A DNA stretch of 64,000 bases from Lepisosteus oculatus (lineage: Eukaryota; Chordata; Actinopteri; Semionotiformes; Lepisosteidae): the NCBI RefSeq assembly GCF_040954835.1, contig NC_090718.1, forward strand, positions 15,267,532 to 15,331,531. The letters are read 5' to 3'. Shown piece by piece: positions 1-12,284 of the stretch (positions within the stretch are counted from its first letter, which is position 1; each line of letters opens with the position of its first letter). Under the pieces are notes generated by a model. It searched no databases, had not been told where the DNA came from, and was given only the letters and a program-made list of their open reading frames with translations. The position numbers and the translations under genes were made by a program.

Positions 1-240
1 GCGAAGATTCGAAACGGACGGAAGCTGTGCTTCCTGTTCGGCGTGAAAGTTTTATCTTGGTTATTGTTTCCTCCCCTCCTCGCTGACCTTTTGGTTTTCC
101 TGGTGGTGCCCCCCCCACCACGGTGGTGTCTCTTCACACATCGGAAATATTCAGGTCATATTGTGTGGCTGCTCTGTACCAGCCTCACATGACCCCTGCA
201 CCCATTCAGCTCCTGCTGTGAAGAGGGTTTCATTCATTAT

Positions 241-339
241 CTCTCTCTCTCTCTCGGCTTATCGCCCTCTCTCCGTCAGTCTCTACCCTTCTTCACCCTC
301 CCTCTCCCGGCACGTCTCTCCCTCTCTCCCTCTCTCTCA
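241..339. repeat. CT-rich low-complexity tract
   Basis: It opens with an uninterrupted CT dinucleotide run and continues as C/T-dominated sequence with tctccc and ctctct motifs. The open frame across it is a serine/proline/leucine-rich artefact of the composition. Confidence 0.7.
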
Positions 340-3300
340 CCTCGTCAGAGGCCCGACAGCTGCCCTTCGTGACTCCACGCGCTCCTGTGGCATCCCCAGG
401 CTCATTCGTTATTATTACAGTGACTTCTTTTTCCTAAGCTCGGGCAGCGATGGGTTAAACAATACATAATGTGGGTTTGTTACAAAATTATCATCTGGAA
501 CTAATAAAAGTCAAGACGAGCCCCGAGTATAATTAGTTTACTCACAGCCACAGGAGAATGCGAGTCGGAGTGCCATCTAGTGGCCGGCCTGGCAGCCGCA
601 GTCTGTGGGGCCCCAGCCTGATCGATGGGATTGGAGCTTCCTCCCGGCCACTTCCTTTACAGTGAGGCGCCATGGCAACCTGGGGCCCACTGCTGAGGTC
701 TGAACTTCCTCCTTCGAGCATTGTTAAAAAAAAAAGGCATATTTTTATTCTTTTTGATGCCTGCATATTAAATTGAATCTCCAAACACCCCGTTTTCATT
801 TTTTTCATTACAGATGTGAGTTTTAAGAGACTGAAGCCGTTTTTCCGCTAATGGGGTCATTAATTTTAACTAATGGATGTTAATCAGCCTTCATTTTGAA
901 ATTAACACTGTGTTTAACCATACTAGTTAAACTGTGTGTCTCTATCAGTTTCATTCTAGTAATTATTTTCTGATGTAGGACGGTACAACTTTAAAAATCA
1001 AGCATTCTAACACAGCTTGAAGAAAATTGTGTTTTGATTGTATATTTATGCATACATAATGACTAACATTTCTGTAGTGAAATGTTTTCTTTTTCCCTTC
1101 ACTTAAAATTTTGTTCCCAATTGAAAAACCTTTGCCCAGAAGAAAAAATTAAAATTTCAAGGCATTAAAAAGTTGGTTACTTTCAAACGTAAAATGCTAC
1201 ATAAAAACCAAAAGACAAACAGACATCATGCTCGACTGTACATATATATAGCATTGCTATAAATAAAATAAAAGTCAAAACTGCCCCAGGATCCATGTCA
1301 GCTCTCAGCTTCTGGAAATACCGTTGGAACAGGCACAGATAGGGCCACCTAAGGCCAGGGTCCTTTCTACATTTCCTGAGGATTTCTGTTGAACCTGGAC
1401 AGCAGCTTAGATTAGAGAAAATGAAGACCGTTTCATCTACTGTATGGAAGTGCTCATAGAAATGTTAGAAATTACATTAAGTTACATTTCATTAAGTCAG
1501 TCACTTATATATTTTTAATTGGGAAGTTTTGTATATTTTAGATTTTAGAAAAACACCTCGGTTAATTGGTGTGCATTTCAGGCAGTTCTCAGAAGAAACA
1601 AGTTGTCATTAATGGAGCAGAGAGAAGGAATGGACTGTCGAAGACAGGAGGAGGGACTAGAGAGGGAGAGCAGCCCGATACACAGCCTGAGGAGCTGGCA
1701 AATGTAGGACATAGATGGACAAAGTGGGTTTGTGCAGGAAGATCAAACTGACAGGAGGCATGAGAGACAGAGGAGAGAGGGGAGAGAGGCTGGGAGGTGT
1801 TCTCGTACGGCATGGGGGAAATACAGGAGTCAGGGAAGAGGTCCTGCCACACCAGCAAGCCCAGATCCTCCGCCTACTCCTCCCGACTAGACCTGCAGCA
1901 GCCAGGAGAGATCAGGAACAAAGGACACAGTACAACCCCCCAAGAGCCTTTCACTGAAACACGACAGCAATTCTGTTTCAAACCTCCTCAAGCCTTGGTC
2001 TTCCTGCAGTCACCTGCTTCATGCTGTTGTCGAGCTGAACCTAGAATATTTTCAAGCAAGTCCTTTGTCTGTGGCATGGTTTTCTCATATACTGTGTCAT
2101 AACGCTTGTATTACTACTGTTACTAATAGGTAAACCGTATTGGTTACCTAATACTGTATTGTTTTCATATTAAGAAAATAATGGATGTAACCCTGCGGCA
2201 GCCTGCCTGTGCTGCAACACTTCAGATCCCCAAATAAGGCAGTCCCATTCCCAGAGTTATTAAATTCACACAGCTGCTGTTCGAGTCCCAGGGGTTCCTG
2301 ACCTGCTTTAAATAAAGCTCTGTGACTGTCTTCGGTTTTTGGGGTTACCCAAGTCGATGGGCACTGTATGATTTCATACCCCCGGAGTCCACAAGTCTGT
2401 ATTCTTTCCGATTCCTAGACAACACGTACCAGCCTGCTCTGTAATAAAGTATGCGGTGTGCAGGACGCGTTCGCAGTGTTTCAATAGGCGAAAGTCGTTG
2501 TGCATTGAAGCCGACAGCTGGGGACGTGCTCCCTTGAGCAGCGAACTGCGCAGCGTGCTCCGGTGTCCGAGGATCATCCAGGGGATCCCCATATGGCACC
2601 CTGAGGGGTACACCTGACGTGCAGCATGCATATTGCTGCTTTTCAGGCCTGGAACAATACGGGCACCAACAAATTAACCTATTTCAAATAACATAGTGGT
2701 ACAAGCAGGCCAGGCTCAGAAAGGGTCTCCTAGTTATGACGATGATGCTGCACTTCCCTGTGTGTTTCTACCTCTCTCGGGCTCGTTCAGGCTCCTTCAG
2801 CCAGCCCCGCGCTGGGTCTCTGTGTAGCAGCTACTGCTCTGCAATGGCATCGACAGAAAAGGCTGTTTCGCCGGGCTCCCTCTCCCCCGGGCAGCTGCTA
2901 AACAGCCACACAGAGCTGGCTTTTCTTCCGAGCGCACAGTACAGTCCTGTGTTTGTTCTGCGGCGCTGATAAGAGCCGCAGGAGATTTTCAGATGCGGTG
3001 GGATGGCACCGGCACAACAAGGGCTCCCTTGTCCGCAGCGCCAGGCTGGGAAGCGGAAGAGCAGGGGCAGAGCACCGTGTTCAGAAAGCTGTAGCCTGTC
3101 CCCAGAGCGCACATAGGGGGCTGGGTTTAGGGACCACCTGCGGACCCCCCGCACACGGTGGACGCAGTAGAAGTAAAACCAAGAGCCGACAGCCGGCGTC
3201 ATGCAGCTTGGGATAACAACTGTAATGTCAAACAGTGGTGAGAGCAAACATTTATACCATCCAGGAAATGTCCCTTTGAGGCTTAAACCCAGTTGTTCCA

Positions 3301-4672
3301 TAATGTTTAAAAGAAATAGGCAACCTCTTCAAAGGGAGTGAACGGACTGTGTTCTATTGTAAATGTCGGGCAGTAGTCTAGAGAACCTTGGCAAGCCTGT
3401 CTCCATTGACAACTGAACACCAAGGTCGAGCTGTCAGAGGAGAGTTCACAGGGCACTTGGCACTTTGGAAGCTCATGGCTTTGCAGCTTGAGGTGAACGG
3501 CTGAAGAAGGAAGTTGATATGTTTGTCCCAGAGTTGTTTTTTCCCCTCTGGGTTTCCTGCGAGGGTTGTGCCTTCCCTGCTCCTGCCAGCTGGGACAAGG
3601 CTACCCTGCTGTAGGAAAGCGGGCCTTTGAGGTTTTGAGAATACACTAAAGCCTTTATTGGGTCCTGCTCCCCCCCCGGACAGGAATCAAGCAGAGGTGG
3701 CCTGGAACCACATGGCCAGACAGCTGTAGCAGCTGGACCAACGCACAGGGCCTCAAGAGCTGAGCTGCGGCACTGCTTTATTCTGACACAGTCAACAGGG
3801 GGCGCTCTGTCTCGATATTAACTGGCAGGCTTGTGTGCCAGCCTGGAGAGGGAAAGGGCTTCTCTGAAGGAGACAGGCGGCACAGCCTCTGACTGCAGGA
3901 CACCACCCTGGAGAAATCTGTCACAGTCAGGAATAGCTTGTCTGTTTGACACGGTGCGAAAGGCCAGGTCAGAAAAGTCCTTGAGCACAAGCAGAGCTGA
4001 CCCATTGTTTGAGATTCTTCACAGAGCTGGAAGTCGGGTGAAACGTTTCCCGTTGTTTCTGGGGATCCCCCGCATGAGAACGTCTGCTGTAGGAGCTGCT
4101 GCCTGTGAGGAAAAACTACTGACACTGCGCACTGGGAATCAAGACACTGACAGTTTGTGGGAAGACGTTCCGTCTGCTGGGAAACAAGTAAAAAGGGAGA
4201 CTTTATTTCTACCAGTGGGCCTTGATCCCTGGTGAAGTTTGACACTGGCAGACCTGTCTGTTTTTGGGGATTGAAGACACGGTGTTTGCACACTGCGACC
4301 GAGTCGTCGGGTGGCCATGCAGCAGAGTCCTCTTACCTGCAGTAATAAAACTGCGACTCGTTTCATGTCTTCTGGACAATAGAGACCTCTACAGGGAATC
4401 TTGTGAAACACAGCAGAGAGAATTCAGGGGGATGTCTCTGGGCTTCACTGTATTCAAAAGGACGCAAGACTGCAGAATGTTGGGCATCGCTTTACACTTA
4501 TGAACAGTCTCACCTTTATTTTCAATTGTATTTGGTTTCTGCATCTGGGCCTAAATATGTTGATTACCCTATTAAGTGTTAATAAAAAAAAAGTTATCAG
4601 GCTGACTGCAGTCCATACTGACAAAATCATCCCATTAGATTCCTTCTGATTGAACTATGTGGAAGTGCACTT

Positions 4673-4834
4673 AACACCAAGAACAGGAGGCACTTCATTA
4701 CACAAAGGGTGGCGGAGGCATGGAACAAACTTACCAGCACTGTTGTTGAAGCCGATACCCTGATTTGTTTTTTTAAACAAAAACAGCTGAATGACATTCT
4801 GGATCAGTTAACTACTGACTACCAAACAAGCTAA
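4673..4834 (+). mobile_element. LINE fossil, C-terminal end of a non-LTR reverse transcriptase
   Basis: The plus-strand frame from 4673 reads NTKNRRHFITQRVAEAWNK, then a V-V-E-A-D-T-L motif, and stops near 4834. A block of the type FxTQRVxxxWNxLPxxVVxA is typical of the last residues of CR1/L2/jockey-like LINE ORF2 proteins. Only this short tail is readable and no upstream reverse transcriptase motifs were seen. A related tail occurs at about 15583-15700. The exact family is not assigned. Confidence 0.5.
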
Positions 4835-5379
4835 ATCAGTTACATGACCTCCTCGATAATCATTCTTCTGTTCATATGAGACTGTAAGAACACGAGTTTG
4901 TTTTCCTGCATTGCTGCAACAGGACATTTTCAGTTCGTGTACTATTTCCAGGGCAAACACCCCTGTGCCCTCAATCCTCCTCACTCACCTGAAGTGAGGA
5001 AGTCAAATGCAGTTCAAACTGCAAACAAAACCCAAAGTGAGAGTCACTAAATTCGGTCCTCAAGGAAAACAAACTCCCAAATTATCCCTGCGTGCTATCC
5101 CATGCTGCTGGTCTGCTCTCACTCTGGAGTCTCGCACTGAAGCTAGACTGGGAAATCTGAGCAGGAATGTCTGTGAGCAGTGGCTTGATTTAGCCCAGGA
5201 GAGACGAGGTCACATGCAGAACACTGGAGCATTACGAGCCATCAGAGGGCCACAGGAAAGGCATGGGGCTCCTGCGTCTTTAAATGGCCTCATGACAAGC
5301 GGACTCTAATCTGCCTGAGGACTGCATGTCTGCGGTCAAGCTAGCAGCAACTCAAAATAAACAGCGCCAGGCTGTCATA

Positions 5380-5441
5380 AAAAGAGGACGGCGAAGGAGA
5401 CGGAGAGGGAGAGGGAGAGGGAGAAGAGGAAGAAGAAAGCT
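5380..5441. repeat. Purine-rich (GAGAGG)n-like simple repeat
   Basis: The tract is nearly all purine on the plus strand, with repeated gagagg, ggagac and gaagaa words. It gives an arginine-rich artefact in one frame and a serine/proline run on the other strand. Confidence 0.7.
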
Positions 5442-7354
5442 CGCCCCCAGAATCCGGCCTGACCTCTGTCAGCAGTTTTCTGAAGCTCTGGTTGAGACAC
5501 AGCGGTTCTGTGCCCGACAGAAATGTGACCCGGAGTGGTGAGAGGCAGGGCCCAGACTGCTTCATTCAGAGAGCCCGCGAGTGGAACGATGATGATGTGT
5601 TTGAAGTCCTGGCTTATGAGAAATATGAGCGCTTTAATTTCAGCATTGCGAGGGACACCAAGCATTAGGTCAGACAGAGATGCATTGTCGCGGAGACGCA
5701 CAGGGGAGTGTGGGGAACTGTGGGGAGAGACATCAAAGCCTCTGCCTTTGCTGCAGCTCCTCTTCTTGGAAGAGCTTTTGAACTTTGGCCTTAATTAGAC
5801 TCCCACTCGAGTGTTTGGACTCGGATCATTTTTATTTATTTATTTATTTTAAATGTTTATTGTTTTTCTTAAAGCATTACTCATGCTCCCAGGCCCCTGT
5901 GGTGTAATTCATTCCGTCCTGCGGATTCTCCTGGTTTATGGTTCCCTCTGCGCCCCACACGAAGCCCTGTGTCCTCGGTGTGTCACAGGGAACGGCCCCA
6001 GGAGCTGCTGCCCTGCTGCGGCACCCTGTCTCCCTTGCCCAGTTTCTCAAGCTGTGTCCCTGAGGAGACATGCCAGTCCTTGTCATGTTCCGGGGGGGCG
6101 TCTGCCTTCACGTGCGTGTGCACGAGGGGCAGGTCCCCCTGCTAATGAGTGAAATCAAGTCAGGGGGCCTCCTCGCCCTCTGGATTGGTCTTTTCTTGTG
6201 TTCTTTACGACTAAAGAGGCTCCTTCCGGTGTTTTGCATTTTAACCTTCTCTAGAAGTCTGTCTGTATCTGTCATGGCGTAGAGCTGTCCGCTGACCGTG
6301 CCTCTACTGGTTTGTCCTGTGCTGACCAGCCCTCACCATGCTTGAGCATGCTTGTCCCTGTGCTGTGCTGCTCCAGCTGGGCAGGGCTGCGCTCCGCAGG
6401 GTCGTGGACTGACAGGCCGGGCCGACCCGCCTGGGGCTGGGGCGTCCACGGCCTGCGCCTAGAAGGCTCACATGTTTCCATCCCGCATGCCAGCTCTTGC
6501 AGCCTGTTGTTTTAATTGATTTAATCATGTTTACACACAGACACCCGTTTCTGTGACTGCTGAGTCAGTGGAACCATCTGGTGGGGCTGCATAAACAGCA
6601 GTTGGTCTTCAGTCAGAGGGATCTATTTTTAGGTGTCTGGTGAGAGTCATTTGATTATTTTTCAGGATTCTGAGCAATTAAATATTGTCTTTAGTGCTCT
6701 GTGGCTGACTCTTGCAAAGGGCACTGTAGCAAATAGGAGATTGAAATAAAAATGACCAGGTTGGCAGAGTGCAGTACCAGCTGAAACCAGCAGAAGGAGC
6801 CACAACAAGCTTGACCTCATAAGACATTTTTTTATGATATGAGCATCAATAACAAAGGCTGTAACTGTTGAATGCCCGAATAGTTAACAAGTGTTAAAAC
6901 CCTTGAGACTACTGCTCAGCCTGTCTTTGTCACTTCTGTCTTGCAGTGACTTTACAGTCCCGTCTGAGACAGAGTCAGTAGGGCAGGGCAGTGCCAGTGG
7001 CCCTGGGAAACCCTGGCTGGCACACGTGGCTCAGTGAGCAGGTGACCGGACCAGCAAGTACTGCTGCGGTGAGGATCGATGACGAGTGTGCGGAGCATAG
7101 GGAGAAGGTGTGCACACAGGGAGTCTGGAACAGTAGTCCAGGCCTCCGACAGGGAGCTCTGTGCCTGCCTGCCCTGTCTGTCTGTCCCCTGGCTCTGAGG
7201 TACAGCTCCCAGTGCTCCGTTCCCCTACCAACATTCCCAGAATGAGACTCACCCTGTCCTCCTTCTCCTGGGCTGAGCTCTTGGTCATAGCCGAACCCTG
7301 TAATTGAGCTACATGCTTGATTTTCTGCACCCACTCTTCCTTCCAAGAGCACCC

Positions 7355-7575
7355 TGCCCCAGACGTGCTGCTCCCAGAATGCCCCACAGACGTGCTGCTC
7401 CCAAAATGCCCAAGACGTGCTGCTCCCAGAATGCCCCACAGACAGGCCAGACTGCCCCAGACGTGCTGCTCCCAGAATGCCCCACAGACGTGCTGCTCCC
7501 AGAATGCCCCACAGATGTGCTGCTCCCAGAATGCCCCACAGACGTGCTGCTCCCAGAATGCCCCACAGAAGGAAG
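7355..7575. repeat. Minisatellite, 27-bp unit
   Basis: About eight copies of a unit containing gacgtgctgctcccagaatg followed by cccca. Some copies are shortened or diverged, for example with aaaatg in place of agaatg. A period of 27 keeps all frames open, which explains the repetitive open frames on both strands here. No coding role is supported. Confidence 0.85.
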
Positions 7576-8018
7576 CCCTGGGTTTGTCCATCTTCAACCC
7601 AGTAGAGAAAAGTGGGCCTGACCCTCTCAGAGAGCCACGTGGGTGGACCTGCTCTCCTCAAGAACGTGGGTTTGAGAATGGATACAACGGCCCATTAAGG
7701 AGTTAGCTGTTAATCCATCTAACTTTAATCCAGCTGTTTGTTGAAGGAGCCGGGGTAGCGTATGTTTCATCCTCCCACCACCCTTTGTATAAAGAAGTGC
7801 CTCCAGTTTTTAAATGTACTTCCACATAGTTTCCTCTGGTAACCTAATGCTTAATAATTCCAAATATATTTCAAAAGGATTATTCTGCAAACTGGAGATC
7901 GTTGTAATCAGGGTGAAGATCTAAAGAGACACAGAGGACATGGGAGCCCTCTAGGGGCAGGACGGAGCACGTCCAGGGTACTGAAGCTAGTTCGACAATT
8001 AACTTGGGAACACACATC

Positions 8019-8126
8019 TATAAAGGTTGGATCAAGTTCAGTGCTCAGCCTTCTCTAGGAAAACACCTACATTGCCGACAAAGACTTTTACACTAAGAAA
8101 ATCTCAGCAGACCAGCATCTCCCTTG
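8019..8126 (+). promoter_or_regulatory. Candidate core promoter and non-coding first exon
   Basis: TATAAAG lies at 8019-8025. About 100 bases later a strong splice donor, CCCTTG|GTAAGTATT, has its GT at 8127-8128. A TATA box followed at the right distance by a short exon-like stretch with a good donor suggests a 5' untranslated exon. The first downstream acceptor leading to a long coding frame is at 11268, so it could be the first exon of the GIG2-like gene. A start nearer the IRF-like motifs at about 9.4 kb is an equal alternative. No transcript evidence is available. Confidence 0.3.
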
Positions 8127-9410
8127 GTAAGTATTCTCATTTCAGTTTCTTTCATGATTGCAAAGTAGCGTTTTTGATTTATTATTATAGTTGAGATGTC
8201 ATTTTACATTTAATGCTATGAGATCATATGGGCCGCGAGTCAAGATTGTTTCTAGTCCGGCTGATGACGTAGAAAAGATCACCTGTTCACGGTTCTCTGG
8301 CCAGAGGTGTTCCGCGAGATGAAAAGGTTCAAGAACTACCCAAGAATAGCGAATGCTATTCTCTCTGCCTCGTTTAACTGTGCTACACATGTACTAGGCA
8401 CCCCTGACTCCACTGACTGAAAGTAGATTCCCCGAAATTAAGGAAAATGCGTTTTGCTCCCTCTAGCGTTAGATGACATGATGGCACCGCACATTGACTT
8501 GACCATGAAATTGAAAGGACACCGTTGGAATTGGAGTAATAGGATGGAAACGCGGTGTTGAAACAGGCTTTTTCCAACACGCAGTTAAAAGGAGGAGTAT
8601 GTGCCCTAAGGGACGCAGACGATTTTCAAGACAAAAACTGAGCAAATCAGAGAACATTTCAAAAGCCGTACCTTTTTCTTCTGTGCTCTGCTTTCCACTA
8701 CGGGGACGGTTGGCTCTTGACCCTGGCCTTGAGACAGCGGTGTTTAAAAAGTCAATCGCTTGTCTGTCTGGGACACTTGAACTAGGAGACCGGCGGGCGG
8801 CCCGTGGATTTCAGCGTGTAGTCGGTGTGCGGAGCAGTGAGCCCACGGAGAAACAAGTAGGGGATAGAAACGTTACAGCAAGAAATTCACCTGTACTTTT
8901 CCTTTAATTTTTTTTAATTATTTGTATTAGGTACAGCAGTAATACCCTAAGAATAATAGTCGCCTTAACCTGGTCAGTTTAAAACACACAGGAACAGACT
9001 CGTGATGTTAAATTTCAATTCCATTGGAAAAAATACAAACATATCGTTTGTAATTGACTTACTTATGATACTGGCACGTTATTAAATACACAAAGTGAAA
9101 CGGTCTGGGAAGATTCCTGCGTTTGAACATTTGAAAATAGGTGTAAAGGCGTATTTGCAGATTATTTCGAAATGTAAAAACGTGAAAGTGCTGCGGACTC
9201 TTTGTTCACAGCTGAAACTTTTTTCATCATATCTGTATTGTAATATGTACCCCTGACGATTTGTGATGTTATAGGTACTCTTGTTTGTATTGCATTTTAT
9301 GTTGTTATTGTTCGAATAAAAAGTTTTTCTTTTTAATTCTGTCATAATCGTGAAACCCACACACTGCTGTTACAGGCTCCTTCCTCTACTTGGCCTAGAA
9401 CGGGAAGTTC

Positions 9411-9452
9411 TTCGGTTTCGTACCCAGACCCGAGTGAACCGAAACCGAAACC
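9411..9452. promoter_or_regulatory. Paired IRF/ISRE-like motifs
   Basis: GAAACCGAAACC at 9441-9452 matches the IRF/ISRE core GAAANNGAAA exactly and is preceded by another GAACC. In the opposite orientation, 9411-9420 reads CGAAACCGAA on the minus strand. A further half site, aaagtttc, lies near 9470. This density of GAAACC words upstream of a GIG2-like gene fits interferon control, which is known for GIG2 in fish. That it regulates this gene is inference. A possible donor, AAAGAG|GTACGG, lies just downstream near 9520. Confidence 0.45.
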
Positions 9453-10308
9453 ACGGGTTCGAGTAGCTTAAAGTTTCAGGCTCTGCGCTCGGGAGTTACT
9501 TGGCTAACCACCCCGCAGAAAGAGGTACGGTTCTGGCTCAAGGGGCTTGGGCGGGTTCAGCGGCGTCGGTCGGAGCCGGTGATTTAGCGAAGGGACGAGT
9601 CGTGGTCCACCGGGCGTCGTGTAGGCAGATCGTATCCGCGTTTCTCTTCGTTTCTGACATCGGTTCGTGGCCTGTACGCTAGAAGACGAGGCAGATAGTG
9701 TTCCTGAAAAAGTGCTCATGGCCGGGGAACACGGAGTAAACCAGATACTTAGTATTCGTGTATGTATATATATACAGTATATACATGTTATATCGTGTAC
9801 TTTTCTCTCTTTTAGCTCTTAAAATGAAGTTTCCAGGGCAGTGGGCATTTCCAGTTTGAGTACACAGTTGAACTGTGAAGTAACGCTACTCCACACCCTC
9901 TTGCTGTCTCTATCAGACGTGAAAACATACCCGAAATCACGATTTGTTATCAGCTGGAGAGAGAAAAACGCTGAGATGGGACTGTTGCGGGAGGGTCGCC
10001 TTTGCTTTTCTTTTCTGTGCTTGTCCTCAGTCCCGATGTAGAAACAAAAGTGAAACTTCCTCCCAGTCTCGTACAGCACCCAACCTTCCCTGCGTTTCTG
10101 GGTGACAGAAGCACAGTGAATGCAGGGTAGCTCCCCGGCAGACTGTGGACTGAGTGGCTCAGGGCTGGCAGAAACGAGACAGCACAACACCCCAGCAGCA
10201 CTCCTGTCTGCCGTCCTGGCACCCCCTCTTTCAGAAGGGGGGCAGGATGCCCTGCTGGGCAGTGCCCAGGAGAGGACACCCTTCCTCTCACAAGATGCAT
10301 CTGATAAT

Positions 10309-10990
10309 AATAATAGTAAACTTTATTTTATATAGCGCCTCTAAAGGTGGCTTCTCAAAGCTCTTTATAGAATGACAACTACAATAAGAAGACTACACAA
10401 GATAAAACACAATGATGGTATACAGAGGAGACCGTGGATGGGGGTAGTAAGAAGAGCAGAGGGGTGAAGAATGGAACAGTTCATGAAGACTCTTCTGAAG
10501 AAGAGGGTTTGGAGTCTGGATTTGCAGGAGTTTAGAGAAGGTGACTCTCTGATATCCTTGGGGAGAGAGTTCCAGAGCTTGGGGGCATAGCAGGAGAAGG
10601 CCCTGTCGCCCATACAATGTACTGTAGACGGGCTGGGGGGACAGTTAGGAGAGCAGAATTAGAGAGCGAAGGTTGCGAGATGGGGAGTAGGGCGATAATA
10701 GATCAGACAGGTACTGAGGTGCCAAGCCGTGCAGAGCCATATAGGTGAGCGTGAGGATTTTAAAGTCTACACGGAATTTGACCGGAAGCCAGTGCAAGGA
10801 CTCCAGGATAGGAGTAATGTGAACACTTGCACTAGACCTGGTCAGGATTCTGGCTGCTGAATTTTGGACATACTGTACTGCAATTTGTTCAAAGTAGATT
10901 TAGATACCCCAGCGAGTAGAGCATTACAGTAGTCAATTCGAGAGAACACAAATGTGTTGATCAGCTTTTCAGCCACAGTTAGTGACAGCA
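10309..10990. mobile_element. Dispersed fish repeat with ATA-repeat and tatagcgc end
   Basis: It begins with an ATA microsatellite, then ttattttatatagcgcc and tctcaaagctctttatag, and continues for about 650 bases. That sequence resembles a repeat I recognise from many fish genomes, with words such as gccaagccgtgcagagccat, ccggaagccagtgcaagga and gcattacagtagtcaattcg. A related tatagcgct...aaagcgctttacag end is seen on the 5S-derived SINE at 23.4 kb. I cannot name the family. It sits about 300 bases before the GIG2-like coding exon and would lie in its 5' intron if transcription starts upstream. Confidence 0.6.
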
Positions 10991-11279
10991 TAGGGCGCAG
11001 TCTAGCGATATCTGATATCTGAGCCCCCAGCCCTCTCCTGAGAGTACATGGTCAGCCATATCTGGAGGGGGGCGTCCTGTCCTCCACTGGGCACAGCAGG
11101 ATGAGCGCTGTTCGGGAGGAGAGAGGGCAGGGAGAGAGGGAGGAGAGAGAGGGAGGAGAGGGCAGGGAGCCAGACCTGCAGTCCTCAGGTCCTGTCCCCC
11201 ACTGCCTCGCTCCGGTGACAGTCGGCCCTGGGAGCAGTAACGCAGCCCTTCCCTTTCCACACCCCCAGAGCCCGCAGAC

Positions 11280-11921
11280 ATGTCGGTGGAGTTCTTCGGC
11301 TGGGAGGTGCAGTACGATGACGACCAGCACCTGGCGGCGGAGCAGGAGCCCAAGGCGGGGCGCCTGTACACCATGTACCACGGCACCTCGGTCAGCCAGG
11401 CCCGCAACATCATCGCCGGGGGCTTCAGGCAGTCCCCCGACGGCATGCTGGGGCCCGGGGTGTACGTCAGCAGGAACCCCCGCAAGGCCGAGCGCTACCC
11501 CCTCCAGGCCCCCGCCACGGACAAGGTGGTGCTGAAGCTGAGGGTGGACACGGGCCGGGTGAAGCGGATCGACACCGACAACCACCCCCTGCAGAAGACC
11601 TGGCACAGCCACGGCTACGACACCGCCTGGGTGCCCCCCAACTGCGGCATGAAGGCCGTGCCCAGCGGGCTGGAGGAGGACTGCGTGTGGGACCCCAGCA
11701 AAGTGGAGGTGATCGACGTCACCCGCGCCCCCGACGCCAACACCCAGGCGGAGCTGAAGGGCCTGATCGCGCAGCAGCAGAAGGGGAAGAGGGCGGCGGC
11801 GGCCGGGGCCGACTCGTGCCGGCTGTGCAAGAGGAGGGCGGACTCCGCCCACCCCGTGGAGCGCTGCTGGGGCTGTGGGAAGAGCATCTGCACCTACATG
11901 CCCAGACACCAGTGCGTGTAG
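11280..11921 (+). CDS. GIG2-like PARP-fold protein, interferon-inducible family
   Basis: A single-exon coding region of 213 aa. An acceptor, ttccacacccccag, ends at 11268, with the ATG 11 bases on, so at least one 5' untranslated exon should lie upstream. Residues 30-70 hold the PARP/ADP-ribosyltransferase-like core: LYTMYHGTS (His34) and GPGVYVSRNPRKA (Tyr62). A third block, WDPSKVEVID (about 137-146), sits where active PARPs have a catalytic Glu; here the residue is not a clear Glu, so activity is doubtful. This arrangement fits the fish GIG2 family (grass carp reovirus-induced gene 2), small antiviral proteins induced by interferon. The tail (180-212) adds Cys180, Cys183, Cys196, Cys199, Cys204, His210 and Cys212, possibly a zinc-binding knuckle. 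IRF-like motifs lie at 9411-9452. The family call is good; the exact paralogue is unknown. Confidence 0.8.
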   Translation: MSVEFFGWEVQYDDDQHLAAEQEPKAGRLYTMYHGTSVSQARNIIAGGFRQSPDGMLGPGVYVSRNPRKAERYPLQAPATDKVVLKLRVDTGRVKRIDTDNHPLQKTWHSHGYDTAWVPPNCGMKAVPSGLEEDCVWDPSKVEVIDVTRAPDANTQAELKGLIAQQQKGKRAAAAGADSCRLCKRRADSAHPVERCWGCGKSICTYMPRHQCV

Positions 11922-12284
11922 CTGCGCGCCCTCTGTCCCGTCTCGGGCTCCCTGGGCCGCACTGGGGCAGGATGTCTCCGGCCTGCTAGAGTGTAATTCC
12001 AAGGACGGATGACACGATGTTAAATATCATTTATGACATATTAGATATGGCTGCTTTCTCATCGGTATTGATTGTATCACATCCTGCAGCCGGAAAACCT
12101 TGAAATGGACTAAAGTGCTGTGCAATGGGAGTCTCCTTCGCTGTCATCTTGTTTTTCTCTTGTTTACTGCCCTACTGGACATTTCAGAGCTGTTCCTATT
12201 TCTTGTACTAACCCTGAGGTCTTGGGACATGCCTTTATAGCTTACCACTGCTCTACAGGACCCTCTCTCTGCAGGCTGACAGAC

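Larger units (their letters stand above)
1..7350. other. Non-coding stretch, no recognisable gene
   Basis: I see no conserved protein, splice-bounded exon series or RNA gene here. Open frames on both strands are short, overlap each other and show no family motif. The stretch holds a CT-rich tract near 241-339, A/T-rich DNA at about 830-1560, a LINE fossil at 4673-4834 and a purine tract at 5380-5441. Distal regulatory elements or UTR exons of an off-window gene cannot be excluded from sequence alone. Confidence 0.6.

Noticed and set aside
2831-3301. A 156-residue minus-strand open frame
   Set aside because: No recognisable motif, no splice context, low-complexity composition; likely chance.
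7355-7661. Repetitive open frames on both strands with ECPTDVLLP or GAFWEQHV units
   Set aside because: They come from a 27-bp minisatellite and show no start, splice or homology support.
11052-12002. A 316-residue minus-strand open frame
   Set aside because: Antisense shadow of the GC-rich GIG2-like coding exon; no recognisable domain.
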